24,050 nt of DNA from positions 1 to 24,050 of IMG/VR virus record IMGVR_UViG_3300025138_000349; one strand, written 5' to 3'. The DNA is from a virus. Below the pieces are notes generated by a model. It ran no database searches. It was not told the DNA's origin and saw only the letters and a program-made list of their open reading frames with translations. Positions 8,801-16,100 of the stretch are shown here, one piece after another. The stretch's first letter is position 1, and every line of letters starts with the position of its first letter. A program made the translations under genes and the position numbers.

Positions 8801-11800
8801 TTGGGGCAACGTCCCCGTCTTGAATAACGGTGTCAAACAAGCGGTTAATTTCTTTTGTTTCCACATCGCTCAAGTGCCGAGTGATCTTGTTAAGGCTGGC
8901 CCTTGACGCATCCACCTTGTCGTTAGGCAACTTGATGCCGCTCGGAGCCATCTTGTCGATAATAGAGTACAAGCCCGTTAAGGCTTTGATCCGCGTTTGG
9001 ATCGGGATTTCAATTACGTCACCATTAACGCTCGTGAACTTATTGACCCAATGGTCGCTCTCGAGCCTTTGAAGGACAGTCCATAACTGCACTATGTTTA
9101 TGGTCTGGGTCTTAAGGACATCTTTATTGTTCGATATGCCCTGAGTTGGATAGGGTGTGTTTGGATCGAACTGATACGCTTGCTCTGGGCGGCGAACATT
9201 ATTGTTGTTTCTCACAAGCATCATTGCATTGTGCAGGCGGTCAAATAAATCGGGCTCCTCTTCCGCCAACTCGCTTAGTTTTAGCTGGGTGTTATAGCCA
9301 TCTTGTGCGTAATCAACCATCGGGGGCGGAGCTTCGGGAAGGTCAGCGCGTACCGCACCGTCGAGCAGGTTGTTATCGTTTAGCGGGTCGAAGTTAGCGA
9401 GCAATGTTTGAACATCAGTCTTCTGCTGACGGGCTGGCTTACCGTTGATTGTCTCTGGTATGTACCCAATGTACCAATCGTCGGCGTCTTTGCCGCCAAG
9501 GATATCGTCAAGGGACTTGTTGTTCTTGACTTGGTATGCGCTCGCCATACGAACATTGTCTTTGGGCGGGCTGCCATCGTCGGTGGCTTCATTTAGCACA
9601 CGGCGGATCAAGACTGCTATCTTGCCATCTCGAGACACGAACCCTTTGACCTTGGACTTCGGCTTGCCGTTAGGCTTGACCTCCACAACAGGCTCGGGCT
9701 TGGGGGTGCGAGCGTTAATGCGGCGCTTCTCGCGCAGGTACTTGTCGAGGTCGCCGTGCCCACCGTCCAAGTCGCCGTCACCCTCATACCTTTTCTGGGC
9801 TGCCTCGAGTGCGGCTTCTGCTTCGTCTGCATTGGCAAACATCTTCTCGGGCTTAACTGGCGGGCTGTCTGTAGTCTTGCCCGCCCAAGCTGGGCCGAAC
9901 TGAGCCTTCATTGCCAATTCTTCGGTGGCAAAAACCTTTATCGTCCATCCTGATTTGGTCTTAATAGGTACACCAAAGAGCATGTCGCCTTTGGTAGCCT
10001 TACCCATCACGCCGACCTTGCCGCTCTTGATGCCCACTGCTTGCTCGCCGCCTTGCGAGGTGAAGCGGTAAACGGCCTTCTGAACCTTGAGCCCAGCATC
10101 TTTAATTGCGAGAGCGAGAACCTGCTGTTTGTTGAACGAGCGAGGGTCTAAGTCACGGACACCATCGGTCACGGTAAACCCGTCACCAATGTCCAAGCCC
10201 CTTCTGAACAGGCTGGATATCTTACTGCTTACTTTCCGCTCGCCCTTGCTGTTGACGTACGTTTTGAATACACGACCACCCACAGGATCATTCTCGAGCG
10301 CTGCGCCTGCCTTGGCTGTCGAGCCACCCACGCGGTTGCCGCCCGAGGACTTTTGCGAACTGGCTAGGTCGGCCTCGCGGTTCAGAACAAGGTCTTCGGA
10401 TTTGATGCGCTTGATTTCTTCTGCGCTTTCGTCCGCTTTGACTGTCTTGCGTACCTTATCCCAGCTATTTATGCGGCGCTTGATGGCAGCATATACTTCG
10501 TCCGTTACCTCGTCCTTGTAGGCCACGAGATACTTGTTGATTAGTATTTTCCTGTCTGCGCCGAGGTAGCGTTTGCTCGAAGCTGATGCCTCGATGATGT
10601 CCATAAATATGTTGTCCGCAACATCACTGACAGCCTTGTCACCCGCCGCTTGCTCTGGAGTTCTGCCGTCAAGATAAGCCTGCCGTCTTGCCGCTTCGCT
10701 GTCCTCAACCTCCGTTACGGTTTTGCGCTTGCTGCTCTGGTATTGTTTCTTCTCACCGCCACGAGCCGAGGCGATCTCCATGATTTTTTCAAAGCCATTT
10801 GTGGTAATGCGCCCGTCATCGGTCAGCTTAATTTGACCGCCTTTGATTAGCTTACCAATGTCGTCCTCGGTAAGAGGCGGGTAGTCACCGAACTCTTCCG
10901 CATTCTTTGCATATATCGCAAGACGATTGCGGAGTTTCGCCATCTTCTTGTCTTGTGTCTCGGGCTTGACGCTAAAGATAATGTCGGCGGCGCTGCCTTC
11001 ATTGTCAGGTATTTCAGCGCCAATCCGCCTTACAAAAAGCTCGGCCTTGGTTTCGTTAGTACCCCTGTTGTCCGCGTTTACATCCGAAGGCGGGGGCGTT
11101 TCAACGTCAAGGTCAGGAGTGTCATCCACATCAACGTCAGGAGTGTCAGTGTCAGCGCTTGCAGCCTTTGGCTTTGCGGTTGGTTTTGCAGATGACAAGT
11201 TGGGAACGAACTGCTTTTCGGGAGCGCCGAGACGAGATGATGCCCACTGGCGAACCTGTTGCCTGCCTTTTGCGGACAGAGCGCCCGCTTTAGTTATGTC
11301 AATCTCACCCGCATCGATCAGCCTGCCGATCTCATCGTCAGTAATTGGCTTGAGGCTTGTGCCGTTTTCTTTATTCAGCTTCTCTATTGTTGCTGCGTAA
11401 CGCGCTCGCATTTCGTCGAGAGACTTAACCCACTTATGAGGCGCGTCTTTCTTAGTCTTGCCTGCGGCCTTTTTCGTAATCGCAGTCGTGTACGTTGCGG
11501 TGCCATCGCCATCAGGGATTTCAAACTCAACGAAGCGCTTGTACGCCGCTGCCCTCTCGGGGCTTGCGGGCTCTTTAGGTGGGTCGGCTGGCGGTGTGGT
11601 TCCAGCGTCCGCGCCGACATCATCATCCATGTCCGCGTCTGATACTTCATCATCATCAGGTTTGGCGTTGGTGTCAGTGTCGTCCGCTGTCTTGTTGCCT
11701 GCGCCCGTGGCGGCATTGGGATCGGGGGTGCTGCTTGCGCCTCGAGCGGCAGCCCTTGTCGCGTCAAACCCTCTGCGCCACATGCGAGCGGCTTCCTCGC

Positions 11801-13103
11801 CGTGGACAGATTGGTAGGCGGCTTGCTGTGCAGCAACTTGCTCGTCACTCAAGTCCTTCATAGTGCCGTTGCCGTCACTGTCGTACTGCGTAGATTTTGC
11901 GCCTTCCTTCTCGTGACGAGCCATGCTTGGGTTGTTAGCGCTCGTTCCACCCGCGTTGGTTCCCGAGCCGCCCGTGTTAGTGCTCGAGCCGCCCGTGTTG
12001 GGGGGAGGGGTTGCCGCCGCTGCGGGCGGAGCGTTGCGTGTGTTGGCAGTCCAGAACTGGCTATCAAGTTTTTTCTCGACATCAACTAGGCGAGTTTGGA
12101 ACTCAGCCTGCAAGGCCACCTTGTCTTCACCCGTCTTATCAGCGTTGGCTATTTTTTCGCCAAGCTCGTCAAGCGCGTTTTGGTCGCCCTCAACTTCCCT
12201 GACGTGCATTTCTATGTCGGCTCGCTCGGCCTGCGCGTCTGCGAGATCATCTTTAAACTCGGCGCGGCGAGCTAAGAGGGTGTCATCGGCAACCTTGGCT
12301 TGAAGGTCGGCTTCCATGCGGCCTAGCTCTAACAGTCGGGCGTCGATTGTAGATGCGAGGCGGGAATTGTTGCGCCAGTTTAAGGCTGCATCAGCCTGAC
12401 TGCCCGAAGCGAACCTACCGATTACGCCGCCGAGAACGCTCCCGACACCCGCTTCGATAGCCGCGGCTTTCCCCGTTTGCGTGTCGTCAAATTCTTCGCG
12501 CAGTCCTTGCTGGATTTCACGAGACTGTTGGAGCCTGTCGAAGCCAGCGCCGAGACCAGCGCCGATAGTGCCCTCGATCAATGCGCCTTCTTTTGCGCCT
12601 TGATACAGACCCGCAACTCGGGCAGCCTTTCGAGACTGTCCTGACGCTCGAGCAGCCTGTGCTACTTTGCCAACCTTCGAGAGCTTGCTGGCAACGCCAG
12701 CGTACGGGACAAAGTTAATTGGATCGGCGATTATCGCTCCGCCGTAGTCTCCGAGTTGATCCCAGATAGTGCCTCGTGAGGGCGCTCGCTGCCATGCTGC
12801 TGCAAGACGGGTGTGAGTTGCCTTGTCGGCCTCACTGCCCATTTTGTACTTGCCCATGTCATAGCCAGCCGCACCGAAGTTGCTGTCGATCCAGCGTCGA
12901 TCAGAGTACCACTCGTCCAGCATCTCGCTCGTGGAAGAAAATGACTTGCCTTGGCTTGCGTAATACGCACGGATGTCTTTCTGGAAGTCCCTGTTTTTAA
13001 TAAGGTCGCTGCCAAAAAGATTGTCGTAGCCAGATACGCTATCAAATGTTTTGTTAGCGTTGTGTGTCTTAATAGTTTTAAGAAAGCTCGAGATGTCGGA
13101 CAT
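2895..13103 (-). CDS. Giant 3402-aa polyvalent virion/ejection protein with zincin and ADP-ribosyltransferase-like segments
   Basis: Probably packaged in the head and ejected into the host with the DNA. Order of parts: hydrophobic helices (about 121-140, 174-190, 215-232); coiled coil (about 255-350); Gly/Thr/Asn and acidic linkers (359-515); a duplicated domain of about 100 residues (524-633 and 693-790) joined by an Asp/Pro linker; a zincin motif HEMGH at 1491-1495 with a likely third ligand E1569; a segment at about 2235-2470 with YY (2256-2257), GDGVY (2268-2272), a KNP block (about 2350) and a terminal NPSDIRSI block, as in ADP-ribosyltransferase domains of polyvalent proteins; a long C-terminal region with hydrophobic helices (about 2972-3003, 3220-3240); and a (GSGY)4 tail. 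Position as third and largest of three ejection-type genes suggests a T7 gp16-like role, but T7 gp16 is only about 1318 aa. No transglycosylase, helicase, methyltransferase or convincing RNA polymerase motif was seen. GGAG (13115-13118) is the only ribosome-binding site. Confidence 0.85.
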   Translation of the reverse strand: MSDISSFLKTIKTHNANKTFDSVSGYDNLFGSDLIKNRDFQKDIRAYYASQGKSFSSTSEMLDEWYSDRRWIDSNFGAAGYDMGKYKMGSEADKATHTRLAAAWQRAPSRGTIWDQLGDYGGAIIADPINFVPYAGVASKLSKVGKVAQAARASGQSRKAARVAGLYQGAKEGALIEGTIGAGLGAGFDRLQQSREIQQGLREEFDDTQTGKAAAIEAGVGSVLGGVIGRFASGSQADAALNWRNNSRLASTIDARLLELGRMEADLQAKVADDTLLARRAEFKDDLADAQAERADIEMHVREVEGDQNALDELGEKIANADKTGEDKVALQAEFQTRLVDVEKKLDSQFWTANTRNAPPAAAATPPPNTGGSSTNTGGSGTNAGGTSANNPSMARHEKEGAKSTQYDSDGNGTMKDLSDEQVAAQQAAYQSVHGEEAARMWRRGFDATRAAARGASSTPDPNAATGAGNKTADDTDTNAKPDDDEVSDADMDDDVGADAGTTPPADPPKEPASPERAAAYKRFVEFEIPDGDGTATYTTAITKKAAGKTKKDAPHKWVKSLDEMRARYAATIEKLNKENGTSLKPITDDEIGRLIDAGEIDITKAGALSAKGRQQVRQWASSRLGAPEKQFVPNLSSAKPTAKPKAASADTDTPDVDVDDTPDLDVETPPPSDVNADNRGTNETKAELFVRRIGAEIPDNEGSAADIIFSVKPETQDKKMAKLRNRLAIYAKNAEEFGDYPPLTEDDIGKLIKGGQIKLTDDGRITTNGFEKIMEIASARGGEKKQYQSSKRKTVTEVEDSEAARRQAYLDGRTPEQAAGDKAVSDVADNIFMDIIEASASSKRYLGADRKILINKYLVAYKDEVTDEVYAAIKRRINSWDKVRKTVKADESAEEIKRIKSEDLVLNREADLASSQKSSGGNRVGGSTAKAGAALENDPVGGRVFKTYVNSKGERKVSSKISSLFRRGLDIGDGFTVTDGVRDLDPRSFNKQQVLALAIKDAGLKVQKAVYRFTSQGGEQAVGIKSGKVGVMGKATKGDMLFGVPIKTKSGWTIKVFATEELAMKAQFGPAWAGKTTDSPPVKPEKMFANADEAEAALEAAQKRYEGDGDLDGGHGDLDKYLREKRRINARTPKPEPVVEVKPNGKPKSKVKGFVSRDGKIAVLIRRVLNEATDDGSPPKDNVRMASAYQVKNNKSLDDILGGKDADDWYIGYIPETINGKPARQQKTDVQTLLANFDPLNDNNLLDGAVRADLPEAPPPMVDYAQDGYNTQLKLSELAEEEPDLFDRLHNAMMLVRNNNNVRRPEQAYQFDPNTPYPTQGISNNKDVLKTQTINIVQLWTVLQRLESDHWVNKFTSVNGDVIEIPIQTRIKALTGLYSIIDKMAPSGIKLPNDKVDASRASLNKITRHLSDVETKEINRLFDTVIQDGDVAPNFVDTTGTANQSYQAVHSVLNKTNSINLDMKGRRNPGVAVLPNGDRGGMSGTFLVMHEMGHWAYRNLMNADMKLEFWQQMDKYYAANGTFNGGGKDAYGRTVVEQRTPFIKVTNPEDELFGAEIGAFNGAESPQEMFANQFALYMQRRHDAVYFPQNKKLWNKVTKLVKMLWSYMSGKKVHDLELEPLFDKMIVSRKEAKRVKFHMPVDGSTRLGQAIRMRFVQLNDAHQEYRQIMGQDESVRDPQMAAEAMLKVAHEFHGMANTIKDNKISAFKKQEEYRTTTGPFQATKKFNRKMKAAADTLSKMLYKENQYVNQKGDGVIEGQAFREGFDTEMVAFYESDLEVLINNVLDSLNEKFMDIEGGDLPEYRLSDEVLDLRKSNNFTPEVLKKKVNFKKVIQNANRKRAAYFKAAREIMSGSAKANAIMSQADIKKFNDANINYETASMGELLDAYLRNIVADGVDKKKQTVGVPSALGKKLHRRVNQIINGEDTIDMSDANISEAQQRYGGMDKYALTAALAKATTTKTKKAKADRDFIRVEVKRRRASNDQADFMEVAKSPTISKAVDVEQRQNVGSGTEDGVPANANVAMRTFLSQINHRNEDTTYAARTIAARLARLGVDLPPSKADEGWNGFVKELRGVASNVSKSEDITQSMQYIGKSLYNTSVVTDANRVLIDKYARQSGVPADTLLGRIFADWVDDDGVETDFRKMMDTMEGDDIPKFDDFTLSLSEEMMEAASYILHGIVAKPAARRRFPVPFVRSVFGGKEGAKITNASAADTYGKEVPSELATSYASTVVSRMNPAQIDAVRNFTGGNVSVYYKSKRAPSEIMGDGVYVDELPVDHIHRRTGEMVAALPDDKKAIATELLETLGDVRAKMGQGGDRFVLRAMDDDISEQLEEMGITDITSVEPVFISDKNPIIFPRETSKNTPAVQSILNALRRHVAENGGNIDVDQAALVLQGVMPSSKMYSMLSEIAGGPRHIQRILREQGYSSVAVDGERVMLNPSDIRSIKASMFDEADPLLGGGNDEVNVNSMLINSITEDTSDNMAVAAARVLEAGGVPPRTLDQMIAAANGRNIGEDGKDIIRKSNVWNPLKTNSAIMRNSGMNWLANHFEPEKGGGGHFERTNESMGKFLMPLTSMMRKLPDSKGALGRYWDNGPRQMIDAARGSAASVVGFSPHRRTSQPKSNMDIVTALRDSKAKRFLGGEELKVYDHVRSYLRSAVTRMRKAGIVVGDLKENYFPQVWRKDLILANQDDFTRRLTEYLETEQKSTGGAPHPDGHARTIAERIVTKLTDEDGVLSQPAQQLRNVNGDDHIDYRRMIRLDEFPAFQDFNHPNSLAGYLENDILVAMTKYSDNLEHRLDMTEAFGVGAHGYHDYTAIVGSPPSAKATIATLLSSNKIIRTTYSRNGGDGQGVMNKTFDHNVFMAPFKEQFPAMQKADELINMARQGSTARDLEENIMLQLEAALQGTANAQQMRQNFQKRARSIANALYDTQGLTKHTSAENVQHARGFFNAAMRRPIEGMHGLYSMPNASKWLRGINAVTLLTYTTLTSLPDLVLPLIRTGDLKSYTRALKNYTKQTDTGEAYREMIRNVGAATENVVHQRMTMAHGVDQTQFMSGFFNTTLLTPWTDMMRDVGAAVAYEHLKAQARIAREVPNSRSGRIAKRILDQNGLKGLEADDDIDLIMESRGSASEHPRSKEVSASVIKLVNQMIFTPNPNDLPLWGQTPLGAMVMQLKSFPLLMGRMIGGTFGEAFAGEGVANRTGNFAKAFVGASDNRLAPLAALLTAAPVAGAAAVALKDKVQGRGGEENREHALRDRRLSKTVYTGFEDNENLDRVLGQTFDGFMASVGFGLLGDLMYEVATQSDNGAYGQRRVMEAVAGPSTGLFFDALTVAEAIRSYADGDEANGIRRAGVREVVSRGPLPKSVVENIVDAAAGKKGAGSGGGSGYGSGYGSGYGSGY
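2898..2945 (-). repeat. Four tandem 12-bp repeats encoding the (GSGY)4 tail
   Basis: The 12-base unit GTAGCCGCTGCC occurs four times head to tail, the fourth copy with one change (GTAGCCACTGCC). On the minus strand they encode Gly-Ser-Gly-Tyr four times, immediately before the stop codon. The first base of the array is also the last base of the opposing gene's stop. Such an array can change length by replication slippage without a frameshift. Confidence 0.9.
3009..3040 (+). terminator. Candidate terminator of the early (plus-strand) operon, inside the giant gene
   Basis: On the plus strand AGGTAGTGGGC (3009-3019) pairs with GCTCACTACCT (3024-3034) around the tetraloop CTCG, giving an 11-bp stem with one G-U pair. 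On the opposite strand that pair becomes a C-A mismatch, so the fold favours plus-strand RNA. It lies about 110 bases past the last early stop codon and is followed by CTCTTA, a poor U tract. It is a reasonable but unproven terminator. Confidence 0.42.
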
Positions 13104-13109
13104 TGTATC

Positions 13110-13154
13110 GGGTACTCCATTTAACCTGATCTCGGCAGATTACTCGGAGCACCC
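13110..13154 (-). promoter_or_regulatory. Potential hairpin that hides the ribosome-binding site of the giant gene
   Basis: In the minus-strand transcript GGGTGCTCC (13154-13146) can pair with GGAGTACCC (13118-13110) over nine base pairs including one G-U. The 27-base loop contains a further small stem, ATCT-GCCG-AGAT. The 3' arm begins with GGAG, the only Shine-Dalgarno sequence before the ATG at 13103, so the fold would hide it. This is the longest intergenic gap in the operon (64 bases). Confidence 0.4.
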
Positions 13155-13167
13155 TCTTAGGTCGTCC

Positions 13168-16100
13168 TTATTGAGATGACTTTTCCTGCTCCCAAAGCTC
13201 GAGAAGCGCAGGATCGTTAGTTTGCAATGCGTTTATAAGCTGTCTCCTCGCGCTGTCGCCTGTGTACCCAAGCTCTGCGGCTACGGTTGCCGCATTATCT
13301 CTTATCCATCCCCTCATTTGCAACTGGTCGTCAGCATCGGGCTGCTCATCATCTCCGCTGGTAAACAGACGCTTTATCGCAGCTACGGGATCAGGGCCAA
13401 CGGTTCTTACTTCGCCGTTGGGTGGCAGGTTCAGTGTTTCTGCAACAGCAGCCGCAGCGCTTGTTGGTGTTTGAAATGCTGTTTCTGGTGGCGCTGTCGG
13501 TGGTGGATTGCCCACCCCACCGCTGGTCGCCTCTTCGAGTTGGCGAACAGCCTCGCGGTTTTGTATTTGTCTTTGTAGGTCGCCTTCCAACCAATCCCGA
13601 TAGGCTTGGACATTATCATCGGCAGATAATCCCGTAGCGTCCTTGTATGCCTGCGTTGGCGTCTTCTTGATACCGTTGGGCGGTGTAATTCTATTCCATT
13701 CTGTTACAACTCCTTGGATGCGTTCGGCCTCGACCTTCTCGTCTTCCGCTATGCGTTTATCTTCTAGCTCAGTAAGCGAGGCCACTTGCATTTCAGCGTC
13801 ATTCACATAGCCCTCAATCCCCGCCCTTATTTCTTCGAGGTAGGCTAATTGACCTTGAAGGGCTTGGACGTTGCCATTGATCGTTGATCTCATTTGCTCG
13901 GCGCTCGCGCCTTTGCCATACATATCGTCAGCGCCAGCCTGCCGCAAATTGCCGATCTCTCGCTGTAGCTCCAACATCTCGCCATGCAGCGCTCTCGTAA
14001 GCTGACGAGCCTCACCGCTGCCGTTGATCTCTTGCAGTAGCTCTTGGTAAATGGCGAGCTTCGTGAAGTTTGGCACATCGACGTTTGGTAAGTTATTCGC
14101 CGTGCTAAGTTTGCGTATCGCAGCGTCAATCTTTCCCAATGCGCCAGTGAAGATAGGCTCGAGAGCAGAAAGGCTCGGATGCTGGCTAAAGTCGGCAGAC
14201 GCTACCCGACCATTAACGTCAAGCACAGTGCTTACACGATTAGCAAGTACACCAGATCGTTCGGCGGCATCGGTGTAAGCTGGATCAACCACGTTGTATT
14301 GGCTGTTGACGTACGCTCTACGATTGAGTTGGTATTGCGCCTTGAACGCTGCCAAGTCCTCCGCTCTGTCCTTCACATCCATGTCCTTGAATGTAACAAT
14401 TCCCGTCTCACGCATAGCCGCCAAGAATGCCGACTGCTCGATGCCGCCGTACTCACCCATGAGTAGCCCGCCTTCCATATCCATAAGGCTCGCGTACACC
14501 GCGTCCCTCACAACCTCCAAGTTTGTGCCGCTATCTTTGTTATACAACGGGATTACTTCTAACCCTTCTTCGGTTTCCTTTTGGCCCAGTAACAACTCGT
14601 TCATAACGTCCATTATAAGCTCGTTCGTGGCTGGCAGGCCAAGGGTATTAAAGACACTTTGGATTTCGTTGCGAACGTCAGAAGTAACTTGAGCGCCCAC
14701 TACCGCGACCTTATCTTTGTCGAGGTCTCCAAGTATGCTGGGTATCATTAGGATGGGTTCGAATATTTCGGCATTAGTATCCATCGGAATTAGGGAGCGA
14801 TTACCCGCCTCAACCTTCGCTATGACTTCGGCGATTGTTTCGTTTTCTCGGGCGTTGATTGCCCTGCGAGCCTTCTCGAAAGCTGCGTCGAAGCCTCCGT
14901 TCGCAAGAGCTGTGTACTCTGCTTTCTTGGCGGGGCTAATGGTGATCCCCAGTGCCGTCAGGTCGCGCTCAAACTTTTTCAAGAACTCCTCTCTGCCAGC
15001 GTCAGCCGCGCCTGCAAAGTCAAAGTTTGCATTCTCAGATTTGTTTGCGGCCTGCGTGATGGTAGCCATTAACTCACCCATAGTGACAGCGTACCTATCC
15101 GTAATACGAGCTTTTTGTTCGGGGGTAAGGGTGACATCTGTTTTCAGAGTTGCCTCCATCTTCGCCTCGAATGCCGCAACCGCGTCTTCCTTGCTCATTC
15201 CCGCTTGGGCAGATGGCATAAGTTCGCCTTCTTCCACAGCGACCGCAACATTTCGGGCTACTTCCTCTTCTTGTATCGTCTTCAACTCGCTCAATCTTGT
15301 CGCGATATTTGCGTCCGCTGTTGTCGTGTCGAACTGCAAAGCAACTGGGCTGCCTTTGAAGGTGTCTTTCAAAGCGCTGATGGCTCTGTCGTACTCGGGT
15401 TGCGTTGTGGCACTTGCCGCGATTTCGTTTGCTAGTTGAGTAAATCTCGCATCATCTTCGGTCTTGAGTTTGTCGAGCCTGTCTTGCTCTATTCCAGCGT
15501 TTATTTCGTTGGAGCTGTTAATTCTTATCCTGCCTCTCACCCCTTCATCGCCTGCCTCACGCAACAGTGTAGTTTTAAATTCTTCATAGGCTGCTGGCGA
15601 CATGGTTTGAGCAGCCTTCTCAAGTCGGCTCATGTAGTCTTTCGCGAGCGCGTCTTCGCTGCCCTCGATATTAGCTTGCACTCGATTATATGCGTCATCG
15701 AGCCAAGCGACATCCCCATCCTGATTTTGGTCAGGAAATTCGAGAAGGAATGACGCCCTTGCCGTTTGCCAATCCTCGAGGGTCTTGATGTTTTTTGCGG
15801 CGTTGAAGGCATACCTTGACGCTTTATTTGTCGCGGCTTCTGCCGCATCAGAAATCGTTGTAGAAAGAACGGCCTTGGGTGTTCCAAACGCGCCGCTCAC
15901 CCTTAACGCCTCGTAAGCATCTGGATATTGGTTCGCGATTGCCTCTATTCCTACGTCCGCGCCCGCCTGAGTTTGGTTTGGTGCCGTCAGAATTTTTGTC
16001 ACTTCGGCGAGAACGATGCCTTCATTCTTTTTGTCCTGCCGCACATACGCGCCCTTGAACTGGTTGGTGAACTTAGCGCCCCATATGCCAGCTTTTGTGT

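Noticed and set aside
8400-8906. 168-codon open frame on the plus strand
   Set aside because: It is antisense to the zincin region of the giant gene, where the coding evidence is strong; its composition looks non-protein-like.
2895-13103. N4-like virion RNA polymerase as the identity of the giant protein
   Set aside because: The size is similar (about 3500 aa in N4), and short T/DxxGR-like strings occur (for example DAYGR, TDDGR), but they lie in the zincin region and the duplicated domain. I could not find motif A, a K-x7-YG motif B or an HDS-type motif C in order.
2895-13103. DarB-like antirestriction protein
   Set aside because: P1 DarB carries methyltransferase and helicase motifs. No NPPY-type or DEAD/DEAH-type motif was seen in this protein.
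14717-15439. 240-codon open frame on the plus strand
   Set aside because: It is antisense to the 1157-aa gene, Ala/Ser-rich in the way expected from opposite-strand reading of Ala/Glu codons, and has no convincing ribosome-binding site or family.
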